Positions 17,709 to 26,424 of a DNA stretch of 64,000 bases are shown one piece after another. Location of the stretch: positions 186,001-250,000 of the forward strand of contig JABWCP010000004.1 of NCBI GenBank assembly GCA_013360215.1, read 5' to 3'. Every line of letters starts with the position of its first letter. Position 1 is the first letter of the stretch. Source of the DNA: a bacterium (lineage in GTDB: Bacteria; CLD3; SB21). A program made the translations under genes and the position numbers. The notes beneath the pieces are model-generated. The model was given only the letters and a program-made list of their open reading frames with translations. It did no database searches and was not told the origin of the DNA.

Positions 17709-18230
17709 ATGCCTAACAACGAAAAAAATATTTTGGAAAACAACCCGACGCTGGATGCGGTTAAATCCAAGTTCGGCGAGTCATTACTCAAGTCGGAAGT
17801 GTTTCGTAATGAACTCACTCTGTACATCAAACGCGAATCCGTAGCTGAAATCATGGCATTTCTTAAAAACGATTCCGCTCTGGCGTATGATATGCTTAAT
17901 GATGTGACCGTCGTGGACGGATTGATCATGGAAAAAAATCCACGCTTTCAGGTTGTTTATCATTTACGTTCGACCCAATACAATCGCCGCCTTCGCGTCA
18001 AAGCGCCGGTGCCGGAAAACGATTGCAAAATCGCCACGGTATCCCATCTTTGGAAATTAGCCGATTGGGCCGAACGTGAAGCATATGAAATGTACGGCGT
18101 CACTTTCGAAGGACATTCCGATCTGCGTCGTCTTTTGACACCTGCTTCGTTTACAAATTTTCCTTTGCGCAAAGACTATCCCTTACGCGGCAAAGGCGAG
18201 CGCGATGTGATCCTGCCCGAAGGCAGCTAG
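17709..18230 (+). CDS. nuoC: NADH-quinone oxidoreductase subunit C
   Basis: This is the 30-kDa peripheral-arm subunit. The diagnostic C-terminal half is present: HLWKLADWAEREAYEMYGV, HSDLRRLLTP and FPLRKDYPLRG. It is separate from nuoD, not fused as in E. coli. The N-terminal 40 residues are variable. It lies directly after nuoA, in the slot normally held by nuoB. The 52 bases between it and nuoD hold the ribosome-binding site for nuoD. Confidence 0.95.
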   Translation: MPNNEKNILENNPTLDAVKSKFGESLLKSEVFRNELTLYIKRESVAEIMAFLKNDSALAYDMLNDVTVVDGLIMEKNPRFQVVYHLRSTQYNRRLRVKAPVPENDCKIATVSHLWKLADWAEREAYEMYGVTFEGHSDLRRLLTPASFTNFPLRKDYPLRGKGERDVILPEGS

Positions 18231-18281
18231 TTTTTTGAATTTATTTTGAAATTTTTCCATAGAGGCGTTGGAAAGGTAAGT

Positions 18282-19589
18282 ATGGAAATAGATCGTTCAG
18301 AAGTTGTTGAGGATTTTAAAGATCAATCCTCAGAAGAAACTCTAAAAAAAGCTAAAGAAGCGTATAAAAAGCACGTTAAGATCGGTGATGATGACGAATC
18401 ATTATCACTTCCCGGCGCACAGCTTCTTACGCTCAATTTCGGTCCGCAGCATCCGGCTACACACGGCACACTGCGTATGGTCATGCAATTGGACGGCGAA
18501 ACCATCGTCAATCTGGATCCGAGCCCCGGTTATTTGCACACCGGTTTTGAAAAACTGGCAGAGCATCATACGTTCAATCAGTTCATTGCGGTCACGGATC
18601 GTATGAACTACCTCTCGCCGATGTCCAATAATATCGGTTTTGCGCAAGCTGCCGAAAAACTTCTCGGTATCACCTTGACGGAGCGGGCGCAATACATTCG
18701 CATGATACAGGGCGAACTTTCCCGCATCGCCGATCACTTGGTCAATATCGGTACGCACGCACTTGATCTAGGTGCGTTTACCGTATTTCTTTATACGTTT
18801 CGCCAACGTGAATTTATCTACGATCTGTTTGAAGAGTCCACGGGTTCACGACTTACCACCAGTTATACGCGTATCGGCGGTGTCGTGCGTGATTTTCCCG
18901 AAGACCATCCGCGTCATATCGCACAGTGGTGTAAACAGTTTAAAGCAACGTGTACGGATCAAGTGGAAGGATTGCTCAATCACAATAAGATTTTTCTGGA
19001 TCGTACGCAAAATGTCGGGAAAATTTCCGCTGAAGACGCGATTAATTGCGGTATGACAGGGCCTTGTTTACGTGCCAGCGGCGTTGCGACAGATATCCGA
19101 AAAGATGAGCCGTATCTCAAATACGATGAAGTGGATTTTGATGTGCCGATCGGAACGGAAGGTGATGTGTACGAACGCTACCTCGTGCGCATGGAAGAAA
19201 TGAAGCAGTCTATTCGTATCATCGAACAATGTTTGGAACGCATGAAACCCGGCCCGGTAAAAGTAGCGGATCATACCATCGCATTACCTGATAAAAATAA
19301 AGTATACGGTTCCATCGAAGGACTGATTCATCACTTCAAATTGATCATGGATCAACATGGCATTGCGATGCCTAAGGGCGAAATATACGATGCGACCGAA
19401 GCGCCCAATGGCGAATTGGGTTGGTACATCGTAAGTAACGGCGAAGGAACGCCGTACAAAGTGCACGTGCGTGCACCTTCTTTTATTCACTTTGGTATGA
19501 TGTCCCACATGGCCAAAGGCGGATTGATCGGTGATGCCGTGGCTATTTTGGGCAGTATGAATGTTATCGCCGGCGAATGTGATCGGTAA
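18282..19589 (+). CDS. nuoD: NADH-quinone oxidoreductase subunit D
   Basis: The 49-kDa subunit forms the quinone-binding pocket with NuoB. Motifs include NFGPQHPATHGTLRM, SPGYLHTGFEKLAE, YLSPMSNNIGFAQA and GMTGPCLRASGV, and the C-terminus VKVHVRAPSF-like KVHVRAPSFIHF ends in IAGECDR. The ATG at 18282 is preceded by GAAAGG and is preferred over an upstream in-frame TTG at 18246. An unusual charged extension of about 45 residues, rich in Lys and Glu, precedes the conserved core. Its partner NuoB is not encoded next to it. Confidence 0.96.
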   Translation: MEIDRSEVVEDFKDQSSEETLKKAKEAYKKHVKIGDDDESLSLPGAQLLTLNFGPQHPATHGTLRMVMQLDGETIVNLDPSPGYLHTGFEKLAEHHTFNQFIAVTDRMNYLSPMSNNIGFAQAAEKLLGITLTERAQYIRMIQGELSRIADHLVNIGTHALDLGAFTVFLYTFRQREFIYDLFEESTGSRLTTSYTRIGGVVRDFPEDHPRHIAQWCKQFKATCTDQVEGLLNHNKIFLDRTQNVGKISAEDAINCGMTGPCLRASGVATDIRKDEPYLKYDEVDFDVPIGTEGDVYERYLVRMEEMKQSIRIIEQCLERMKPGPVKVADHTIALPDKNKVYGSIEGLIHHFKLIMDQHGIAMPKGEIYDATEAPNGELGWYIVSNGEGTPYKVHVRAPSFIHFGMMSHMAKGGLIGDAVAILGSMNVIAGECDR

Positions 19590-19676
19590 AAAGATTTCAG
19601 TTTGATATAAAGTGTGCACACGGATATTGCACACTTGAACAAAACGGATACGGATTTAACCAAACGAATTTGGATT

Positions 19677-20153
19677 ATGACGTTAGAATTTTCCCCGGAA
19701 AATAAAAAAGAAGTGGAATGGCTGATTTCCCGCTATCCCACCAAACAAGCGGCGACTCTTCCGGTGCTGCATGTCGCCCAACAACAATTCGGCTGGATTT
19801 CCCATGATGTGATGAACCTCGTGGCAAAGACGCTGGATGAACCGGTATCGCGTGTCGAAGACGTGGTGACGTTTTATACCATGTTTCACCAGCACGAAGT
19901 CGGTAAATATCATTTTCAGGTATGCCATACTCTAGGCTGTGCGATCAACGGTGCCAGCCAAGTGGTGGACTATTTGGAGAAAAAATGCGGCGTAAAATGC
20001 GGCGAAGGGCGTTCGGCCGATGGAAAATTTTCCATCGTAAAAGTCGAATGTCTCGGTTCGTGTGGTACAGCGCCGATGTTACAACTCAACGATGATTATC
20101 ATGAAAACCTAACGAAAGAAAAAATAGACGCGCTGATAACAGCCTGTAAATAA
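19677..20153 (+). CDS. nuoE: NADH-quinone oxidoreductase subunit E
   Basis: The 24-kDa subunit carries a 2Fe-2S cluster (N1a). Its four ligands appear as C-H-T-L-G-C and C-L-G-S-C. YPTKQAATLPVLHVAQQQFGW and VEDVVTFYTMFHQH are typical of the helical N-terminal half. The ATG at 19677 begins where family members normally begin. An upstream in-frame GTG at 19614 would add 21 residues without family similarity and is less likely. It works with NuoF and NuoG in the NADH-dehydrogenase module. Confidence 0.93.
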   Translation: MTLEFSPENKKEVEWLISRYPTKQAATLPVLHVAQQQFGWISHDVMNLVAKTLDEPVSRVEDVVTFYTMFHQHEVGKYHFQVCHTLGCAINGASQVVDYLEKKCGVKCGEGRSADGKFSIVKVECLGSCGTAPMLQLNDDYHENLTKEKIDALITACK

Positions 20154-20238
20154 GCCATCCCAACGAGAGTAGAGCGCGTTTACGAATTTCATAGTATAAA
20201 GATGTGCTGCCTTCGGGTAGTGTAAAAGGATATCGTTC

Positions 20239-21540
<1,302 letters not shown>

Positions 21541-21558
21541 AAAACTGCGAATAAAGCC

Positions 21559-22077
21559 ATGGCAAAAGCGAAGAAAAAGGTTGTCAAAAAAGCCGCTAAA
21601 AAAGTAGCCCGTAAAAAGGTGAAAGCCTTAAAAAAAACGGTGAAAAAACCGACGGAAAAAATCCCGGCCAAGGGATTGAGTCCGTATCTTTGTTTTAACG
21701 GCAACTGCCGTGAAGCAATGGAATTTTATCGTGACAGTATCGGCGGCAAAATACTTTCGCTTCAAACTTTTGGGGACGCTCCGATGGACAGTACACCGGA
21801 GCAAAAAAATCTCGTGATGCATTCGGAGTTTAAGGCCGACGCCGTGTATTTTATGGCCTCGGATGCGATGCCGGGACAACCCGTAACAAACGGTTCCAAT
21901 GTGACACTTAGCATCAATTTTACAAAACTGGCCGAACAAGAAGCGGTGTTTAGCAAGTTATCTGCGGGTGGTACGATCATCATGCCGCTTCAGGAAACAT
22001 TTTGGGGTGCTAAGTTTGGTATGTTTACCGATAAATTCGGTATTCAGTGGATGCTCAACTGCCAATTGAAAAAATGA
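21559..22077 (+). CDS. VOC/PhnB-like protein with a histone H1-like lysine tail
   Basis: Residues 1-38 are extremely basic and Ala/Val-rich, with 17 lysines and one arginine (for example KKAAKKVARKKVKALKK), like the tails of histone H1-type bacterial proteins. From residue 40 a glyoxalase/VOC domain of the PhnB (3-demethylubiquinone methyltransferase-like) subtype follows: LCFNGNCREAMEFYRDSIGG, SEFKADAVYFMASDAMPG, and the C-terminal WGAKFGMFTDKFGIQWMLN. PhnB-type domains often have no established activity. It sits between nuoF and nuoG, 18 bases after one and 73 before the other, so it is probably expressed with complex I. Any link to the respiratory complex is inference from position alone. 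Confidence 0.8.
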   Translation: MAKAKKKVVKKAAKKVARKKVKALKKTVKKPTEKIPAKGLSPYLCFNGNCREAMEFYRDSIGGKILSLQTFGDAPMDSTPEQKNLVMHSEFKADAVYFMASDAMPGQPVTNGSNVTLSINFTKLAEQEAVFSKLSAGGTIIMPLQETFWGAKFGMFTDKFGIQWMLNCQLKK

Positions 22078-22088
22078 ATTTTTGTAAA

Positions 22089-22119
22089 CGCCTTGGTTTG
22101 GATCGGTCCAAACGCGGCG
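22089..22119. other. Intercistronic hairpin before nuoG
   Basis: CGCC, GTTTGGA, a TCGG loop, TCCAAAC and GGCG form a two-part inverted repeat in the only sizeable gap around the VOC gene. No T-run follows, so it is not a standard terminator. It may act as an RNA processing or stability element, or a protein-binding site. Confidence 0.55.
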
Positions 22120-22150
22120 AAGAATTTTGCGATATTAAAGGAAACAGATA

Positions 22151-23764
22151 ATGGCGCTGGTCAAAATTGACGGACAGGAATTGGAAATGCAGCGTGGGGA
22201 AACCATCCTCAACGCCGCGAAACGCATAGGCATAGAGATTCCTTATTATTGTTATCATCCCGGCATGAAAATCGTAGCAAGTTGCCGTATGTGTTTGGTG
22301 GATATGGTCGGCGCTCCGAAACTTGTACCGGGTTGTTCTACTACCGTTGGCGAGCTACCGCCCGGAAAAAAAATTGAAGATAAATACGATGCAGTAATTT
22401 TTACTGAAAACGAAAAAGTCACTACTGCGCGCCGGGCTGTTCTGGAGTTCTTATTGCTCAATCACCCGATCGATTGTCCGATCTGTGACAAAGCCGGTGA
22501 ATGCAAGTTGCAGGATTATACGTATGAACATGGAAATCACGAATCGCGATTTGCTGAAATCAAACGTATTCCGCAAAGAAAAGATCTCGGTCCTTCGATT
22601 TATCTCTATACGTCCCGTTGTATCATGTGTACACGCTGCGTACGTTTTACCGAAGAAATTTCAGGAACAGAAGAATTAAAAGTCAATCATCGCGGTGCTC
22701 GCGCTGAAATCGAAGTAAATCCCGGCAAGCCGTTGAATAATAAAATGATGGGCAATGTCGTAGATCTTTGCCCGGTCGGATGTTTGATTGACAAAAACGA
22801 AAAATTTGAAGGACGTGTGTGGAATTTTGTTCACACCGAAAGCGTCTGCCCCGGTTGCAGCAAAGGTTGCAATACCACACTGGATACCATGAAACGCCAA
22901 AAGCTCAATCTTGAAGAACTGGTGGACAAAGTTTACCGTGTGCGCCCGCGCGAAAATATGGCCGTCAATCAATGGTGGATTTGCGATGATGGCCGTTATC
23001 ATCTGAATGCTCAGGAAAAATTGACGCGTATATTGGTACCCCATACACGCAAAGACAACAAGCTGAGTGAAACAAATTGGACGGCCGCTATGGCGCTGGT
23101 TACTGAAAAAATCAAATCGGCAGGTTCCGGATCGGTGGCTTTCATTGCGAGCCCGTATGCTTCCAATGAAGAAAATTATGTGTTCGGTAAATTAGCCAAA
23201 TCATTTGGCGCTTCGTTGGATGTCAGCAAGCCCTTATACGGCGATACACAAACATTTAAGACGGACAAAAATAAATATCCCTTTACGATCGAATCGGAAA
23301 AAGCTCCGAACTACCGTGGTGCAAAAGAAGTTCTTGGTTTGGGCGACTCAAAAATGGAACAAACCATTGCAGGTAAAAAGGTAGTAGTTCTTTTGGGCAG
23401 CCATAATATAGAGCTGAAAACCAAGCCGGAAACATTGATCGTGATTAGCCATTTCGAAGACGCCGTTACCAATCAGGCGGACGTTGTATTACCCGGGACT
23501 ATTTTTACGGAAACCAGCGGAACGTTTACAAACAAAGACGGCTTGGTTCAGAAATTTAATAAAGCCATTCAACCCGCCGGTGAAAGCCGCCCTGTGTGGC
23601 AGATCGTTTTGGATATAGCTTCGGCTCTGGAACACGGATTGTATTACGAATCCGTTGCAGACATTACCAAAGAGATTAAAGAAACTGTTTCGTCGTATAG
23701 CAGCTTGGATATGGATAAACTTTATCCACAGTTAGCATATACGAACGAACAAATGGTATTATAG
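22151..23764 (+). CDS. nuoG: NADH-quinone oxidoreductase subunit G (short form)
   Basis: This iron-sulfur subunit of the peripheral arm has an N-terminal 2Fe-2S ferredoxin domain (C-Y-H-P then C-R-M-C and a later C), and the His/Cys cluster motif with CPICDKAGECKLQDY. Then come C-I-M-C-T-R-C and CPVGC, and a C-x2-C-x3-C motif followed 37 residues later by another Cys, which fits the extra cluster called N7 in E. coli. The molybdopterin-oxidoreductase-like tail is brief, ending soon after VVLPGTIFTETSGTFTNKDG. At 537 residues the subunit is much shorter than the E. coli protein (about 900) or T. thermophilus protein (about 780). The start has AAAGGAAAC upstream. Confidence 0.94.
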   Translation: MALVKIDGQELEMQRGETILNAAKRIGIEIPYYCYHPGMKIVASCRMCLVDMVGAPKLVPGCSTTVGELPPGKKIEDKYDAVIFTENEKVTTARRAVLEFLLLNHPIDCPICDKAGECKLQDYTYEHGNHESRFAEIKRIPQRKDLGPSIYLYTSRCIMCTRCVRFTEEISGTEELKVNHRGARAEIEVNPGKPLNNKMMGNVVDLCPVGCLIDKNEKFEGRVWNFVHTESVCPGCSKGCNTTLDTMKRQKLNLEELVDKVYRVRPRENMAVNQWWICDDGRYHLNAQEKLTRILVPHTRKDNKLSETNWTAAMALVTEKIKSAGSGSVAFIASPYASNEENYVFGKLAKSFGASLDVSKPLYGDTQTFKTDKNKYPFTIESEKAPNYRGAKEVLGLGDSKMEQTIAGKKVVVLLGSHNIELKTKPETLIVISHFEDAVTNQADVVLPGTIFTETSGTFTNKDGLVQKFNKAIQPAGESRPVWQIVLDIASALEHGLYYESVADITKEIKETVSSYSSLDMDKLYPQLAYTNEQMVL

Positions 23765-23792
23765 AATTTTCATTTATAACGAGTATTTGACT

Positions 23793-24815
23793 ATGGATGC
23801 GTTTTTACCTTTTGTACCGTACTTAGTGATCGGATTGATGCTGGCGATCTATCTTGCGATAGTGCCGATCATGTTGATCGTCGAACGCCGTGTCAGCGCA
23901 TGGGTACAGTATCGTGTCGGCCCTAATCGTGTCGGTCCGCTGGGTCTTTTTCAGCCGATCGCCGATGCGCTGAAGATGATGTCCAAAGAAGATATCATAC
24001 CTTTGCATGTCAATAAATGGCTGTATGTAGCAGCACCCGCATTGATGGTTTTTCCTGCGTTTTTTGTCGTTGGCGTGATTCCTTGGGGTTTTATCACTGT
24101 CGGCGGGCGTGAAATCTGGATTCAGATCGGACAAACCAACATCGGTGTACTTTATGTGTTGGCGGTTTCTTCGTTGAGTGTTTACGCGATTACATTTGGT
24201 GCATGGGCATCCAATAATAAATACTCGCTGTTCGGCGGTATGCGTTCGGCCGCACAGATGATCAGCTACGAATTACCGATGGGTATGGCGATCATGAGTA
24301 TGGTGCTGGTTGTCGGTTCGCTTAAGATCGAAGATATTGTCAATTTTCAGATTCAAAACCACATGTGGGGTATCGTATTTCAACCCCTTGCAGCATTGTT
24401 ATTTATTGCGACCGCTTTTGCAGAAACCAATCGTACGCCCTTCGATTTGACGGAAGCGGAGGCAGAGCTTGTTGCCGGATATCACACGGAATATTCTTCG
24501 ATGAAATTCGGTCTTTTTTATCTTGGCGAATATTGCAATATGCTTACAAACTCGATTATGATCACATGCCTCTTTTTAGGCGGTTGGCATATTCCTTTTG
24601 TAAATGACATGGGGTTTTCTCCGCTCACACGCGATCTGATCAATCTTGGCGGTTTTGCGTTTAAAGTGCTTTTCCTGATGTTTTTCTATGTGTGGGTACG
24701 CTGGACGCTTCCGCGCTTCCGTTATGATCAGTTGATGAATCTCGGTTGGAAAAAAATGATTCCTTTGGCGCTGGCTAATATTTTGATTACGGCTATTTGG
24801 CTGGCTTTCGTATAA
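23793..24815 (+). CDS. nuoH: NADH-quinone oxidoreductase subunit H
   Basis: NuoH is the membrane subunit that links the quinone pocket to the proton-pumping arm. Conserved loops are ERRVSAWVQYRVGPNRVGP, GLFQPIADALKMMSKED, FAETNRTPFDLTEAEAELVAGYHTEYSS and the C-terminal RYDQLMNLGWKKMIPLALAN. It has eight hydrophobic helices and 341 residues. The ATG at 23793 is preferred to a TTG two codons earlier. It lies 28 bases downstream of nuoG. Confidence 0.96.
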   Translation: MDAFLPFVPYLVIGLMLAIYLAIVPIMLIVERRVSAWVQYRVGPNRVGPLGLFQPIADALKMMSKEDIIPLHVNKWLYVAAPALMVFPAFFVVGVIPWGFITVGGREIWIQIGQTNIGVLYVLAVSSLSVYAITFGAWASNNKYSLFGGMRSAAQMISYELPMGMAIMSMVLVVGSLKIEDIVNFQIQNHMWGIVFQPLAALLFIATAFAETNRTPFDLTEAEAELVAGYHTEYSSMKFGLFYLGEYCNMLTNSIMITCLFLGGWHIPFVNDMGFSPLTRDLINLGGFAFKVLFLMFFYVWVRWTLPRFRYDQLMNLGWKKMIPLALANILITAIWLAFV

Positions 24816-24852
24816 CGCTATAGAAAAGGTATAACGCAAGGTTTATAACAAT

Positions 24853-25464
24853 ATGGCTGTGAATGTAAAAAATGTTTCTGAACCCCGCGGTAAGAGTTGG
24901 CTGGACAATACGTATGTAATACCGATCTTAAAAGGGTTGGGTATTACATTTAAGCATCTCTTCAAAAAACGCGATGTTCTCAGTTATCCCGAGGATAAAA
25001 AAGTTCTTCCTCCGAATTATCGCGGTCTGCACATGTTGACGCGGGACGAAAACGGTCGCGAAAAATGTGTAGCATGCGAAATGTGCTCTACGGCATGCCC
25101 CGCCGATTGTATTCGTATCGTAGCGAACGACAGCGGTGATGCGTGGAAAGACGGGCACGAAAATCGCGAAAAACATCCTAAAGTTTTCGAAATTGACGAA
25201 TTGCGTTGTATTTATTGCGGTATGTGCGTTGAAGCTTGTCCCGAAGATGCGATTGATATGACGGATATGCATAATCTTGCAGATTACACGCGCGCGGATT
25301 TCATTTACAATAAGGAACGTCTTTTGGGCGTATATGATGAATACATCAAGCGTCACCCGGATCGTGCGCAACGGCGCGATGGTTTGCATAAACAAATGAA
25401 AAATTCGAGTTATTTTACCGTGAAAGACGTCAAACACTCTGACGAACACGGATCGGTTCACTAA
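24853..25464 (+). CDS. nuoI: NADH-quinone oxidoreductase subunit I
   Basis: An eight-iron ferredoxin-type subunit holding clusters N6a and N6b. The ligands are C-V-A-C-E-M-C-S-T-A-C-P and C-I-Y-C-G-M-C-V-E-A-C-P. An N-terminal amphipathic stretch (LKGLGITFKHLFKK) anchors it to the membrane arm, and YPEDKKVLPPNYRGLH is typical. The C-terminus is charged and longer than the conserved core. It lies 37 bases after nuoH. Confidence 0.96.
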   Translation: MAVNVKNVSEPRGKSWLDNTYVIPILKGLGITFKHLFKKRDVLSYPEDKKVLPPNYRGLHMLTRDENGREKCVACEMCSTACPADCIRIVANDSGDAWKDGHENREKHPKVFEIDELRCIYCGMCVEACPEDAIDMTDMHNLADYTRADFIYNKERLLGVYDEYIKRHPDRAQRRDGLHKQMKNSSYFTVKDVKHSDEHGSVH

Positions 25465-25528
25465 AAAGATGACGGGATACTGCGGCTGATATATATCATC
25501 CGAGGATCAGAATAAAGTTAGAGGTACT

Positions 25529-26062
25529 ATGGAAAATATGTTGCAATATGTGATGGTAAATCCGGTGTTTTATATTTTTGCTGCGATTGCTGTCCTATGC
25601 GCTATCATGATGCTGACGATGGAAAACCCCGTTTATAGTGCGATTTTTATGGTGGGGGTGTTCTTCTGTATTGCCGTGTTATACATTACACTGGAAGCCG
25701 AATTTATAGCCGCAATTCAAGTATTGGTATATACCGGCGCGATAATGGTTCTATTCCTTTTTGTGATCATGTTGCTCAATTTGGGTCGTGATGCACATCT
25801 GACGGAATACGCCGGACCTATGAAGTATATCTCGATCATGCTGGCTTTTGCGATACTGGTACAAATCGGTCTTGCAACGAAAGTTACGTACAATCTCGGC
25901 GATCGCGGAATTTATCCGATCGAAAAAATACGTGAGGCCGGAAACGTCGAAGTCATCGGCTCGGTACTGATGTCGCAGTATTTATATCCTTTCGAAATCG
26001 CTTCGATACTTCTTCTTTTGGGTATGGTCGGCGCGATTATTATTTCCAAACGCAAACAATAA
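25529..26062 (+). CDS. nuoJ: NADH-quinone oxidoreductase subunit J
   Basis: A five-helix membrane subunit of the pump module. The central helix AIQVLVYTGAIMVLFLFVIMLLN contains the conserved YTGAI(M)VLFLFVIML signature of the family, and the C-terminal helix ends FEIASILLLLGMVGAIIISKR. GAGG lies before the ATG. It ends 14 bases before nuoK. Confidence 0.95.
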   Translation: MENMLQYVMVNPVFYIFAAIAVLCAIMMLTMENPVYSAIFMVGVFFCIAVLYITLEAEFIAAIQVLVYTGAIMVLFLFVIMLLNLGRDAHLTEYAGPMKYISIMLAFAILVQIGLATKVTYNLGDRGIYPIEKIREAGNVEVIGSVLMSQYLYPFEIASILLLLGMVGAIIISKRKQ

Positions 26063-26076
26063 GTGCTGGAGCAAAT

Positions 26077-26379
26077 ATGGTTCCCCTCTCTCATTATTTG
26101 ATAGTAACAGCGATATTATTTTCGCTTGGCGTTGTTGGCGTACTGACACGCCGCAACGCGATCATCGTATTTATGTGTATCGAGCTTATGCTCAATTCCG
26201 TGAATCTGACAATGGTAGCCTTTGCACGGTATTTGGATTCGATGGACGGACAAATCGCAGTTTTTTTGGTTATGACGGTTGCTGCAGCAGAAGTAGCTGT
26301 AGGTCTGGCATTGATCGTAGCGATCTATCGTAAGAAAGACACGATCAATGTGGATGAAATGCATATGATGCAAGGTTAG
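26077..26379 (+). CDS. nuoK: NADH-quinone oxidoreductase subunit K
   Basis: A 100-residue, three-helix antiporter-like subunit. The conserved acidic residue on helix 2 appears in the segment FMCIELMLNSVNL, and the second on helix 3 in AAAEVAVGLALIVAIYR. Both glutamates are required for proton transfer in well-studied complexes. Its length is exactly that expected for the family. Confidence 0.96.
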   Translation: MVPLSHYLIVTAILFSLGVVGVLTRRNAIIVFMCIELMLNSVNLTMVAFARYLDSMDGQIAVFLVMTVAAAEVAVGLALIVAIYRKKDTINVDEMHMMQG

Positions 26380-26424
26380 TAGCGTCCGACCGGTGGACGG
26401 AAATTTTATGGAGATGGTTGTTAT

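Noticed and set aside
18246..18281. Longer nuoD from a TTG start
   Set aside because: The ATG at 18282 has a good ribosome-binding site, and the extra residues have no family similarity.
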